Source: Lasiodiplodia sp. COLG20 (taxonomy: Eukaryota; Ascomycota; Dothideomycetes; Botryosphaeriales; Botryosphaeriaceae). Taken from it: DNA of 64,000 nt. The translations under genes and the position numbers were made by a program. Location: assembly GCA_009801085.1 (NCBI GenBank), contig VNWV01000003.1:2852001-2916000 (forward strand). The letters run 5' to 3'. Positions 42,868-54,754 of this stretch are shown piece after piece. Under the pieces are notes generated by a model, which saw nothing but the letters and a program-made list of their open reading frames with translations, searched no databases and was not told the DNA's origin. Each line of letters begins with the position of its first letter. Within the stretch, counting starts at the first letter, position 1.

Positions 42868-44609
42868 TAGAAAAGGCGGCGTTTCAAAGCTTTGTAATAT
42901 TCACAAAAAAAACCGTTTCAATTTGTATTCACTAGGATGGGAAACGGACAGAATCATTAAGTTTCTATTTCTCAAGTACTTATTTCTAAAGAATACTTAA
43001 GTAATGATTTAGCTGTTCAATTGTGTGATGTCTTTTGAAAATAAAATATATATGTAACCATAACAATCTTAAATCACAAGTAACAAACCATCGAGCTTTC
43101 CATCTTGCAGGATTCTGACTTGGGTATAAGCCTTCCATGTATTTCCGTTGCTATCGACTCTATCAATCTCGACCTGAACGCGCGGCCCATCATGTGTGGC
43201 GGCTGCACGGCCAACTTATTAGAGACAGCACCACACCGCTGCTTTTGTTGTACCTCCCCAACAGCATATACCTTAGTCCGAAGTCTCGGCCTTTACCATA
43301 TCGCAGCAAGGGGCAATGGCGTCCCAGTGACGGGCGTACGCGGGCTGCATTGGCGTGACACTCGGCCTGCAGCAGAGGAACGAGACCATTCCTGAAGCTG
43401 TGAGGCGTACTATTGAGCCTACATTATCAACTGAGCAGTCCCAGCGGCTCCACATAAGCTAAAGGTGGCTTCGCAGGCGCTAGTTCCGAGTGGGGCAGCA
43501 ATGGTGCCGAAGGCCGAGACCTTTTAGTTCGCCACTCAGGCTTACTGTAGTAGGGAGCTATCCTGTTAGTGATTTAGGCTCAAGCGCGTTTGAGAGAGAT
43601 GATCACTCAGCATGGGTTGATACCGTATTAAATTACTATTTGACTATGTTCCATAGACAAGACAGCTTTCGAGAGCAGAACACATGAGGGGCCGTTCGTT
43701 TCAATCATCATGATCCCTATCTGTAGGGTTCGGATGCAATAGGGAACTGTTTGGCGATCGAGACTGGACGCGAAGAGAGCATTATCGCTGGTCAGCGATT
43801 GAATTTAGTTCAGTTCCCAAGTATATATCCGTGGTGCTTCATGCGCAAAGAGCGGAAATAAATTTCCAGATTACATGCAGGAACAGCACATCGTGCTTAA
43901 GCAAGCTGTGGGCAGAACGGCGACCCCGGACATGAGAACAGACAAGCAGCGTGACCGAAATGCATTGCCGACTCAGGAACATGCCTTCTTTAGACTCGTG
44001 TGACGTAGTGTTTGCGATGAATTGCCGTTGTAGGCGTTGGGTGCCTTATTCATCTAATCTCGGGGAAAGACTAGTCGAATACAATCAGTGTCGAAGTGAG
44101 GACGCGCCAGCGTGCCCCTATGGTGGGCGTTGTGTTTCACGCCACCTACAGGCGCCGGGCGAATCAAGCGCTGAAAAAGGGAGCCAAAGCGCCCGTGCCC
44201 CGTCACAGAAGACGTTTCGAAACCAGCCCAGCCCCACAGATGCTCCACCCTATTGCGTGGGCGCCGGTACCCGCCCGCCCAACGGCGTCGCCTTACCCTC
44301 GTAGAAATCCGGAGATTCCACCGTTTGCTGCCTATGACCGTTCAAGGCGTCAAGGCCCTCCAGTTCCCGGGCCTCGGAGTACGTACCCTACGACCCGGCG
44401 GTCCGGGATCAACACACGTACGGATCGCTGTGGCGCTCGCGCCTTGACAGAGCTTGAATGAGGATGCCTGATGCACATCGTCCTGATCGTACGGGGTAGA
44501 TGGACCAGATAGCTATATAAGAAGACGCCCGACGAAGCCTACTTGTCCATCATCAGCCTCACCCCAACAACCACACATTCGCTCTCCATCGTCCACTCGC
44601 TTTCCCACC
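42868..44609 (+). other. Intergenic region, AT-rich then GC-richer
   Basis: About 1.7 kb. Nucleotides 42890-43090 are strongly AT-rich and probably hold the terminator of the kelch gene. The rest has short open frames without family resemblance, and the final 100 nt form the promoter of the small secreted protein gene. Confidence 0.45.
44514..44521 (+). promoter_or_regulatory. TATA box of the small secreted protein gene
   Basis: TATATAAG lies 96 nt before the start codon. The intervening leader is CA/CT-rich (CACCCCAACAACCACA), typical of highly expressed fungal genes. Confidence 0.65.
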
Positions 44610-45118
44610 ATGTTCAAGCTCACCAGCATCCTCTCCGTCCTGGCCGTCGCCGCCACCGTCTCGGCGACGCTCGACCCGGCCACGTCCAACTCCAAGGGCA
44701 AGTACCCGGCCAGCCCCGGCTGCTCGCCCGAGAAGACCAGCACCGCCATCCAGGCCGCCGAGTGCGCATACAACACGCGCGTCTCGGGCACCCAGACCTT
44801 CGCCGTCTTCAAGCAGGACCACCAGTACGACGAGAACAACGGCGCCCCCTACGGCACCTGCGAGGCCTACACCTGCACCGCGCCCACCAGCGACGAGCTC
44901 ACCGAGGACGACGACTACTGGACCTTCTTCTGGGGGTAAGTGATCTCCTTTTTTTGTTCTGTTTATGGTGAGGACAAAGCTAACTGTTACTCTTTCACAG
45001 CGACAACGGCGATTCCTCTGGCGTTGGCACTACCTGCATCAAGAGCCCTGATGATGGCACTTGCGGCTGCGAGAACTCCGATGGCACCTTCGTCTACGGC
45101 GGCTCTGACTGCACTTAA
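44610..45118 (+). CDS. Small secreted 8-cysteine protein
   Basis: Two exons, 44610-44935 and 45001-45118, encode 147 residues; the 65-nt intron has donor GTAAGT, branch GCTAACTG and acceptor TTTCACAG. The signal peptide is MFKLTSILSVLAVAATVSA. The mature part of about 128 residues has eight cysteines, in SPGCSPE, AAECAYN, GTCEAYTC, TTCIKS, GTCGCEN and GGSDCT, suited to four disulfides. It is acidic around TSDELTEDDDYW and has no repeats. No known domain is recognised. Size, secretion and cysteine content fit an effector-like or surface protein. The TATA box and compact leader suggest strong, regulated expression. Codons are strongly C-ending, another sign of high expression. Confidence 0.85.
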
Positions 45119-46697
45119 GCGTGTTACCTTTTCTCGCATGTGATGGAGAAGCGTTCGTGGGGGTTTCCCTGCAAACACTGTATGATAGTCATTGATCATG
45201 ATAAAATAAAAGGGAGAAACCGCCCAAAATTCAGAGTTGAAATCGAAAGTTGAGTATGTGACACAGAGTGTAAGCCAAGTAGTGATGAAGTGGAAGCAGA
45301 GGGGTGGTCTCTATGGTGCACGTGGATGCACTGCAGTGTTCTACATGACTCAGATATACTGCTCCTATCCCATGGTATGAAAGTGAAGATTGTCAGGTGA
45401 TGTGGTCCAACTTGGTTCGTCTGCAAGGTTTGTTAGTCAGTAGCCGTCAACAAGTAGCATGCATTTTCATCATCATCGTCACAGTGGACAGTCCTCACTC
45501 AAGCATCATGGTGCACTGGATCATCCAAAAAAGAAATCACCATTTATATGCCAGACCTTCAGCCTCCGCCTCCGCCAGTATATCCCGACCTACAATACCA
45601 ACGAGGAGGGGGTGGGCCGCGTTGGCCTGGCGCATACAGAAATTCGTGGTCTGCCGCGGGAGTTGAGAGACCAAAGTTGTGCTTCGACGTCGTGTACTGT
45701 GGCTTGCGAGGGCCGTCGTTGACAGGTTGCGAGGTGTGCTCAGAAGCCTTTGTTGCTGCTGATCTCCTCTGCTTAGGAGTTTCTCGTGATGGTCGGCAGC
45801 CCATTTCGGATGATAGAGTATGTACTTGCCGCCTCGCTTGGACCTGAGTATAGACCCTTTTAGGTAGACTCGAGGTCTTTGCGTGGTTTTGGTCGCGATA
45901 GTCCTCGAAAAGTAGGAAGGGTTCTTGGTAAGAGGAATCAAACGTGGTGGCTTGGCTGCAAGATTCTTTGCAATTAATGAAGTAGAAAGTGTGGGATATG
46001 GGCCAATATCCGCCTGTGGCATTGTTTCTTTATAAGTTACCAACTGTGCCAACCTCTCAGCCCGCCCCACACTTGGCTAAGCCCCCATATATTCCAACGG
46101 CTGCCTTGGGTACGACCCACCGCATCGCCAACTGTAGTACAGCCACATCAGGTGCGTCATGGCACGTTTCCCAAGAATTGGACGAGACATTGGAGAAAAC
46201 TCGAAGGACGAATAGAGATGGGTAAGGAGAGATCTGCCTTGAGATGTTGGTGCATGTTATTTTGCGAACTATTGCGCTAAGGATCATCAAGAGAGAACTC
46301 GTTCCGTTGTATCCGAAGAAAGAGAAGAGAACGAGGCAAAGCAATTCTGATTTTCCATTCCAAGAGAGATTGCTTTGGCGAGGTGATGGAATGCACATTT
46401 CAATCCTCAATACCAAAAGCTTTTTCAACAGTACGGTCAGAAGATATAAATTAGAGTGCGCCGCTGTGCCAGTGGTAGTGGGTTTCCGTCAATCATCATG
46501 GCAATGCCGTCGCCGGGTGCTGTCAACGCGGAAGAGGTAGGAAGGATGACCAGCTTCAATGTACTAACCCAGTGTGCATGCCTAGCCGGAACCCGGCCCG
46601 TTAAAAATAGCACCACTCAACAGGCCGCCCCGCAAAGCCTCGCATCCACCAGACAGCATCTGCTGCCATCCCATTTGCGCCACAGCGCCAAATCACA
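45119..46697. other. Intergenic region without supported gene
   Basis: About 1.6 kb between two plus-strand genes. A 177-codon minus-strand frame (46070-45537) is present but lacks any recognisable domain and coding-like features, so it is not called. The last 150 nt are the leader and promoter of the WD40 gene. Confidence 0.4.
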
Positions 46698-47780
46698 ATG
46701 GCCGCAATCTCAGTGGCACAGGAGCCCATCACCTTCCCTCATCCCTCGCACGCGTCAAAAGAAGGGCACACCGCAGACATCTACTCGGTAGCCGTCTCAG
46801 CCAAACACCTCGTCAGCTGCAGCAAGGACCGCACCATTCGCATCTGGAACCTCAGCGACCAACACCTCGCGCACCCGCCTCTTCGCGAGCACACCTCGTC
46901 CGTCCTCTGCTGTAGAATCTATGAGGAGAGCGACCTTTTCGTTACCTCTGAAGTGGACGGCTTCGTCGAGTTGTGGCGATTGTCCACAGCGCAGCTGGTG
47001 AGGAAATGGAAAGCGCACGCCGATTCCGTCCTCAGCCTGGCTTTGGGCGGAGAGGTCTTGATCACGGGCAGCAGGGATAAGTCGATCAAAGCTTGGAGTG
47101 TCGCTCAGCTTCTGTCACGTGCAGCTGGTGACAGCACTGCAGATGTCGTCGACGCCTCTAACCCCGAACCGCTACGCACGATAGGTGCGGCCACGGCAGC
47201 AGTGAACTTTATCGCCCTTGCGGCGGACGAGAAAAGCGTCTTTGTCGGATCTGGCGATGGTTCACTGAGGCAGTGGTATCTCAGCGGTGGCGGCGGCGAC
47301 GAGAATCCAAGCCGGGACTTCGAGTCCCCCGGTGGCGGTGATTGTCGCCGCCGTGGCATCTGCTCGCTTTCCCTGACACGTGATGGCAAGCGTCTCGTGT
47401 CTGGTCACTCAGACGGGAAGCTGAGGGTGTTTGATGTCGAGCGGGCAACTGAGCTGACGTGCATCGATGCACACGGGACTCATCTCACGAGATCTGTATG
47501 CACGGGTGAAGTAGGCAAGACAGCCGGTGGAAGAGAAGAGGTGGTGCTGTCGGGTTCGTATGATGGGACGGTTAAGGTTTGGATAGAACGGGAGGGAGGG
47601 AGGTGGGAATCGGCAGCCGTGATGAGGTTTCAACAAGAGATGGCTACACCAGCTGATGAAAAGCCCACGGACGACAATCGAATCCTCTCAGTTGCAATGA
47701 GCGAAAATGTGGCATTCTACTGCGGCCAGAGCCCATATGTCTTCGGGCGACGTATAGATTATAGGGCGGATGCATCATAA
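46698..47780 (+). CDS. WD40-repeat protein
   Basis: This is an intronless frame of 360 residues starting MAAISVAQEPITFPHPSH. It forms one WD40 propeller with recognisable blades: HTADIYSVAVSAKHLVSCSK with DRTIRIWNL, HTSSVLCCRIYEE with GFVELWRL, HADSVLSLALGGEVLITGSR with DKSIKAWSV, NFIALAADEKSVFVGSGDGS with LRQWYL, CSLSLTRDGKRLVSGHSDGK with LRVFDV, and EEVVLSGSYDGTVKVWIE. A Gly/Asp-rich loop (SGGGGDENPSRD) interrupts the fourth and fifth blades. There is no signal peptide and no extra domain. WD40 proteins are scaffolds, and partner and process cannot be inferred. The upstream gene is far away and the next gene is on the other strand. Confidence 0.85.
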   Translation: MAAISVAQEPITFPHPSHASKEGHTADIYSVAVSAKHLVSCSKDRTIRIWNLSDQHLAHPPLREHTSSVLCCRIYEESDLFVTSEVDGFVELWRLSTAQLVRKWKAHADSVLSLALGGEVLITGSRDKSIKAWSVAQLLSRAAGDSTADVVDASNPEPLRTIGAATAAVNFIALAADEKSVFVGSGDGSLRQWYLSGGGGDENPSRDFESPGGGDCRRRGICSLSLTRDGKRLVSGHSDGKLRVFDVERATELTCIDAHGTHLTRSVCTGEVGKTAGGREEVVLSGSYDGTVKVWIEREGGRWESAAVMRFQQEMATPADEKPTDDNRILSVAMSENVAFYCGQSPYVFGRRIDYRADAS

Positions 47781-49793
47781 TGGAGTGAGCAAGTGAAGGG
47801 ACGGAACTGGAAATTCGAATGCCTGCGGACTGCAGTTATAAAGCATTACATTAAGACTCACTAATCATTACAGTAGAGGCCTTCTCTTCTCTGGACTTTC
47901 TGTACGAGACTCATACGCATAGTCCTCATTCTTGTAGAATGCATCACTGAACACAAGTTTCAGGAAACGGCCCTCTCTGACCTGGATCTTCGCCATCTCT
48001 TTGAACATGTCGCTCTAGATCTGCCGCTGTCTGACAAACAGTGCCCTTTTTCCAAGTGGTGTAGATGTTTGAGTTGGACTGCCGTTGGATAGGACTGCCG
48101 CGAAAGACAGAATGGAGCTGTAGGCACTAGACTGAAGATGCATTAGGAATTTTTGTAGGGAAGTCAACCGACAGCGCAGAAATGCATCGTTTACTGCCAT
48201 ATTTGGAACCTCAAAACATGCTGCGGTTTGCGGCGGAGTGAAGCTGAGGCAGGAATGACATAAAGGCTAGCTGCCGACATTGCCGAGTGTGCCGATCTAC
48301 CCGGAGATGCGGCCGCGCCTGCCTCGTCACGTCCTTACCTTTTATGATGCAGCATGTCCTCTTCCCTCTAACTCTCTCTGCCTTCTTTTCACGTACATTT
48401 CTCGCTCTCCCGTATGCGCGTGGTAGTACATTCACTGGTCACGACATTTGCACACAACGGAAAATGACGTCAGGACGAGCCTCGACCCAAGCCAAGAGTC
48501 CAGCTTCACAGCGCGGCTGTGAGAAACCGCCGCGTCTCCTAGGGAACAAGCCTTGAGGGTAGCCCGTAAGTAGTACCTCTGCGCTGACGCTCAGCCGTGT
48601 CAAGAAAGTCAAGTTGACTTCGCGTACTAGGTCCAACACCGCATGACCGGTCGATTAAACCAGTCTTGGCTGGAAAGCACATCCGATCAATCGAATCCAT
48701 CACCATCTCTCTCATCTTGAGACAAATGCAGCTCCACGAAGCTTGATAGGGGCCAACGATCACATGCGTTGTGACATTCTCCAGGCCACGTCCTCGACTA
48801 CGCGTCTCTGACGCTCGCTGAGCCGCAGTCGAAAGCGCGTCCTGCTTCGGACTCCGGATGACCATCCTCTGAGCCTCCTTTCTGCGAGAAGCGTAACCTC
48901 ATGTCTTACCCGAAGCGCTTTCGGCCGGAAAAAGCCTTGGCCAATCATCGCTTTTTCGCCCAACTGCCTAGCAGAGACACTTGGCAGGCTGACACTCGTA
49001 TGCTCAGCCCTGCGGCGGTGGCGATCGGAAACTCCGTTTCCCCTTGGCCATAGGGGGGAAGGGAATCCCAAGCCAGCCGGCTGGCAGTAGGCTCTGAATC
49101 CGAAACTCTCAAAACGGCAAATGCGAGGAAATAGCCCGGCAGACTTCTCTTGGAACATTTCTTGAGGCGAGGCTCTCGGCAGGGCTGAAATGCCGCAGGA
49201 ACTACCAATCAGCTAGGAAGAAAGACTCTGGTTTTCTTTGCACAGCCTCCCTCTCGTTTGCGCCTAATCCGCGGCCAGGATTGATTGGCAGCCATTCCCG
49301 TTTCTGTCAACGTTTCACCTCCCTACTCTGGGCGGACCGGGCGTCAATGCCTTGGAAGCGCGCCAACGACGAAAGCCAAGTGCTCTGGAACGAGAGTCAA
49401 GACCCTTGGAAGTTGGACTACCGGCGAAAAGCGGAAATTTTGCGGCGGCTATTGTGCTGCTTGAAGTTCGCACGCGAACATCTCGGTTACACTGGTGATT
49501 GCGATGCATCCGAGCATTGGTCAGGTAATAGGTCAGGTTTTTGGAAGCCAATTTAGTGGTGCAATTTTACGAAAACGGTTATGCATGAGAGAAGACGAGG
49601 AGCAGTCGTTATTGGGTATATCTACAATCTATAACTCGGTATGTATGTATAGTCATGAGCAGCGTGATATGTTCGGCAAAAAAGCAGGAAATTAACGCGA
49701 TAGATAGGGAACCAATCAACCAGAAATAAAACTCAAAAAGGGGGGAAAAAAAAAACGAATACGATGCAGATTCAGCCTTGGGGAGACAGACAT
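47781..49793. other. 2.0-kb convergent intergenic region
   Basis: This lies between the 3' ends of the WD40 gene and the calcium ATPase gene. I see no credible gene on either strand. A G6-A10 homopolymer junction at 49740-49755 lies just after the ATPase stop codon. Confidence 0.45.
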
Positions 49794-52700
49794 CTATGCC
49801 GACTTGGCCGCGGCCCCCCCTTTCTCCGGATCAACATTACCGCCAGCAGGCACAGCCACCGCATCCGAATCGCTCTCGGTTTCGGCCGCATTCTCGCCCT
49901 CGTCCGCCTTCTTCTTGCCCCTGCCAAAAAGCCTCTTGATGGCGTGGCCAAGCCTGCTAGAGGCGCGGCTGAGCGGGCGGTAGACGAGCACGACAGGCTT
50001 GCCGACGAACTTGGCGGACACCTCGAACCAGGCATCCGGGAAGATGCGGACGAGCACGGCCCACGGCAGACACAGGGCGGCGACGACGATGGAGATGGCC
50101 CACTGGGGCCCGTTGATGCGGACGATGCTGAAGGCCTTGCCGCCGATGAAGGCGATGGCGATCTGGCAGCCGATCATGATGCAGTTGATGAGGATGAAGA
50201 AGTAGTTGCGGTGGACTCCGGCGAAGATGTTGAAGCGGTTGTCGAGGCGGCGGTTGTTGTACATGTTGAAGATCTGCATCCACACGAAGCAGTTGAAGAC
50301 GACGGACCGCAGCTCCGCGTCCGGGTAGTCGAGGAAGCGGGGGCCACCGAAGTGCAGGATCAGCGTCACGCCGAGCTGGAAGAGCGCTTGTCCGATGATC
50401 ATCTTCCACATGACGATCGAGATGAGCGGAGCGGTGCGCGGCGGCGGCTTGCGGTTGAGGATCTCCTCGGTTGGCGGGTCCGTGGCGAGCGCGAGCGCGG
50501 CGAGAGAGTCCCTGTGGATGCGATGTCAGCTTTCTTCTTTCTTCCTTGTAGGAGTGGTGGGAACTTACATGATGAGGTTGATCCAGAGGAGCTGGACGGC
50601 AGTGAGGACTGATCGCATCTCCGAGTCGGACACCGAGGACACAAAAGTGAGGATGACGGCCGTGATGTTAACCGTCAGCTGGAACTGGAGGAACTTGCGC
50701 ACGGCATCGTTGACGGCACGTCCCCACATGAGGGCAGTCAGAATCGAGGCAAAGTTGTCGTCCATGAGGATAATAGCGGAGGCCTCCTTAGCGACCTCCG
50801 TACCGGCGATGCCCATGGAGAAACCGATATCGGCAGCCTTCAGCGCCGGGCCATCGTTGGTACCGTCACCAGTGACGGCGACGATGTCGCCCATGGAGCG
50901 GAGCTTGGTGACGAGGATGCGCTTGTCCTCGGGCGACGAGCGGGCGAGGACCTGCAGGCGGGGGAGGATCTCGACCATCTTCTCGTGGGTGAGAGTGCGG
51001 AAGACGGGGCCCTCCATAACGATGCCGTCGGTGTAGATGCCGCAGTCGGTTGCAATGGCCTTCGCGGTGACGACGTTGTCACCGGTAACCATGCGGACGC
51101 AGACGCCAGCGTGCTGGCATTTGGCAACTGCCTGGGGAACGCCAGGGCGGATGGGGTCCTGGATACCGACGACGCCGAGAAGAGTCATGTCCTTGAGAAG
51201 AAGATCGACGTTGGCGATGCTGGGATCTTCCTCGGCTGCGGTACCCGCAGGCGGCCACTGAGGGAAGTCCTTGGTGATCAGAGCAATGGTGCGGAGCGAC
51301 TGCTCGGCGTAGTTGTTGATGATGGCCTCGAAATGCTCGCGGCGCTCCTGATCAAGAGGAACTTCTCCGGTAGCTGTCAGAAGGCTGGAGCTGTAGCCAA
51401 GCAGGATCTCGGAAGCGCCCTTGACCAAGAAACGGTAGCTGCCGTTGGGAAGCTTCTGCACGGCACCCATGCACTTGCGGCCGGAGTCGAAAGGCATCAG
51501 TTGGACAACCTGAGCGTTGGCGCGCTCCTCGCTCAGCGATCCCATCCCGAGCACGTTACGGGCAAAGCCAAGCAGGGCAGTCTCAGTCTTGGAGCCCACG
51601 AATCCGGCCTCGCCAGCCTCCTCGCCCTCGAAAGCGGTCGAGTTAATAGCGATCGACTCAATTAGCGTCCTCTTGTTCTCTGCAGACATATCCCTGGCGA
51701 AAGCGGTCGAGCGGCGTTCGTCACCGCGCTGATTCTTGTCGTCGAAGGCGTCCTCGCCGAATGTGCCGGTAACCACGGTCATCTTGTTCTGCGTGAGGGT
51801 ACCGGTCTTGTCCGAGCACACGGTCGTGGCATTTCCCATAGTCTCGCACGACTTCAGAATGCGGACCAAGTTGTTGAGCTTCACGAGACGGGTGGTAGCA
51901 AAGGCCAGCGCCAGCGTCACAGCAAGCGGAAGGCCCTCGGGGACGGCGACAACAATGACGGTGATTGCCACAATGAGGATATCCATGAACTTGGACGCCT
52001 TCTCGTTCGCCGTCAGCTCGCTGCCGGGCAGGGTGCCGAGGAAGCGGAACAGCAGCACGAAGAACAGGAAAGCAGCGGCACTGCTGCCCAGCTTAGCGAT
52101 GGCACCGGCGAGGCCGTCCAGCTTGACCTGCAGCGGCGTGGGCTCTGGGTCCTGGCGCATGGCCATGAGGATCTTGCCGTAGCTAGAGTTGACGCCCACC
52201 GAGGTAACGAGGTAGGTGCCGACGCCCTCGAGCACCTTGCTGCCCGAGATGATGAACGGATCCAGGTCCTGGTGCTTAGCGTGGCCCTGCTCGAGCAGAC
52301 GAATCACTTGATCGCCGCCCGTCTTCTTCATCTGGTCCGACTCGCCCGTGGCCGACGACTCGTCACACTTGACGTTGTGGCCAGCAATGAAGACGCCGTC
52401 GGCCGGAATGAGATCGCCCGGCTCCAGGTGGACGACGTCGCCAACGAGGACATCGTGCACCGAGATCATGAACGACTTGCCGGACCGGATGACCTTGACT
52501 TCTCTGTCCTCCTTCTTGGTGTTCAGCCGCACGAAAGCACGCTCTTTCTGGTAGTCGTTCAGCGCCCCGACGAGCACCACGATGATGATGGCAATGCAAA
52601 TGGCGCATCCTTCAATCCAGTCCACAGGCATCGGCGACCCCGGCGGGTGATCGACGCCAAACGTCTCGTACAGTCCCAGGGCGAGCGAAATGGCGGCAGC

Positions 52701-53512
52701 GACGGTCAGTAGGATCAGGACCTTGTCGTTGTACGCAAGCCACATTAACTTCCATAGCGGCGTCGGCTTCTTGGCCGGCAGCACGTTGCGCTTGAAAACG
52801 CGGATGCGATCGGCAAAGGCGTTTGAGTCGGCAGAAGCCGGGGTGTGGGCGGTGCCGGCGGTGGCCGTCGCGGTGCCGGTGGCATTACTTCCGGGGTTCC
52901 CGCTCTTCTCCAACTCCCACGCCTTCTCCGAAACCTTGGTGGCCTCTTCGAAGCTCACAGAGCCCGCCAGCGTTGTCTCGTCGATGCTCAGTCCGGATGT
53001 GCGGTCAGACCGGAGCCCCCTTTCGATTCCGGCGAGGCCGCCCAGGGCGACATATGCCGGGAGCGACTTGGGATTCAGCAACTTGTTGAGATGGCCCGGC
53101 GAAAAAGCGAATGAGTTGTTGTCGATCTGGAAGTCAGCCTCTGCTCCGGGGTCTGGTTTCAGTGCATCCTGCTGCTCCTCGTAGGAGAACAGGCTGGCGC
53201 CGCTGCTGATGGAAGTGCCGCCGGCTGACTTTGGCGGCGCCAAGTGCGGACTTTGCGGTCCCAGCGTGCTGCCGCTCATGGCTCGGTCACGGTAACCACC
53301 GACTGGTGCAGCACTAAGGTTGCAGGGTGAGATTGCAGTCTCTGGGGATTCGGTTGATGGTGGAGGAGTGTTGTTGGTGGTTGAGTTGCTGTCACCATCC
53401 TGCATAAGGAGTTAATTTTGGAGGCTGAACAAGTGGTGCCTGGAGCCTTCCATACCGGAATCTCGATGGTAATCTGCGGCAGGCCGGCGGCGGCCTCGTT
53501 GTTGTGAGCCAT
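49794..53512 (-). CDS. PMC1: P-type calcium-transporting ATPase, PMC1/PMCA type
   Basis: Three exons, 53512-53456, 53399-50569 and 50511-49794, encode 1,201 residues. The first exon encodes MAHNNEAAAGLPQITIEIP; an ATG inside the second exon would give a shorter form. A long disordered N-terminus of about 220 residues precedes the pump. Visible P-type features are the actuator motif TGES (in SSATGESDQM), PEGLP at about 506-510 in M4, the phosphorylation site SDKTGTLT with Asp549, KGASEILL in the nucleotide domain, and TGDGTNDGPALKAADIGF in the hinge. The C-terminal membrane bundle includes NCFVWMQIFNMYNNRR. It moves cytosolic Ca2+ into the vacuole or out of the cell and is a known calcineurin-controlled gene in yeast. 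The C-terminal tail is short and charged (FGRGKKKADEGEN). It is divergent from the Zn2Cys6 gene. Confidence 0.94.
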
Positions 53513-54754
53513 GGTGTCTGCTGCATCCAGAGTGGCGGTGAATTACCAGATCTGCCTTTCCCTGGAGCTGGATCTCGGGGGCTATTGTACGGACGCACAA
53601 ATGAGGCTGTGCCGGGGCCAATGACAAAGGACTAGTCTGAGCGGAGCTTGGTACCGCGGCGGCGAGCGGCGACGAAAGTACAGTGCGATTGCCATGGCGC
53701 CAACGCTCCAGTCGCCATCCACTGGTCATTTGCCAAGGGCGGAGGCCAAGCCCGCTTCTGCAGGCTCGAGCGTCTCTCGGCCTCCGTCCGACACACGGGA
53801 GGAGGGGCAGCGGAGGAGAAGCCCCGAAAACACCTCTAACTCTCTCCGTTTCACTGATGTTGTGGTAGAGCAAGGCTGTCTTCGTCGTCCATCGAGGCTC
53901 CGAAGTGCGCCTTCTTGGCGAGGCTGAGCGCCGCTGAGCGCCGCTGAAGACAACAGAGCCGCAGGCCCAGCCGCTATTGCAGCCGCCCAGAGGCGCGGAG
54001 CAAGCCCACCCTAGCGGTTTCAGCACTACTGCGTGATTTCCTGCCTTGTCTGCATCACTCGATCATGACGTCCGGGGCGCCCGGGGTCTTGCGGGGTTGG
54101 TCCTTCTAACGAGCCGGCCCTGGTTTGACAACAGCCGACCTTTTTTCTCATCATCCATCTTCCCCTCAACCATCACCCATGGAACCCTGTCCCCCGCCCG
54201 GCACATGAGTGCTACATCCATGCGCGGCAGAACCACCGTTGGGTCTTCTGCTAAGCCCTGTCTGAGCACTGTTACTTTCGCCCCTTGCCTCTCAACACGT
54301 CGCTGTTGAGGGCGCAGCACCGTGCTGGATGTTTTAGTCGCTGAATATTTGCCATCGGCGAAGGCGAGAAACCGCAGTGCGGGCTGCTCGTTTTCCGGTG
54401 GCTTTAAGAGGTCGGATAAGATCAAACTAGTGAGAGGGGTCGAGACGGCTGGGCGCAGTGTGGCATTGCTCTTGGCGTCCTCTATCTTATGGACCAACCT
54501 CCTCGAGATTTTGCCTTCAGGCGACGAGGCAAGCAACCAGTTGAAGCTTGGTACTTTTGTCTGTTGCCTAGCGAAGTGTCTGCGTCACCACCACACGAGC
54601 CTCTCCAACACACCCTATTCGACCAACGGTACCACGGTGCCACCGCCTCAAGTGTGGCGCAGCATTCGATTTACGGCGCACACGACACACTCGATCAAGG
54701 CTGAATGGGGTGCGACGTCATCGCATTGCGTTGATCGATGCCAGCTTCTGCGCC
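53513..54754. promoter_or_regulatory. Divergent promoter region, PMC1 / Zn2Cys6 gene, with GAGGCT motifs
   Basis: This 1.24-kb spacer lies between two divergent start codons. GAGGCT, the reverse complement of the AGCCTC core of calcineurin-dependent response elements, occurs at 53603, 53894 and 53920 (two of the three as GAGGCTG). An 11-nt unit is repeated in tandem as GAGCGCCGCTGAGCGCCGCT at about 53934. A 6-mer occurs often by chance, so control by a Crz1-type factor is a hypothesis. No gene is recognised here. Confidence 0.4.

Noticed and set aside
45537..46070. 177-codon minus-strand open frame as a hypothetical gene
   Set aside because: No recognisable domain, basic mixed composition without coding-like periodicity that I could see, and no promoter or intron support.
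49764..50612. Long plus-strand frame opposite the PMC1 3' exon
   Set aside because: Antisense shadow of strongly biased codons in the ATPase gene; its Asp/Glu/Val-rich sequence has no domain.
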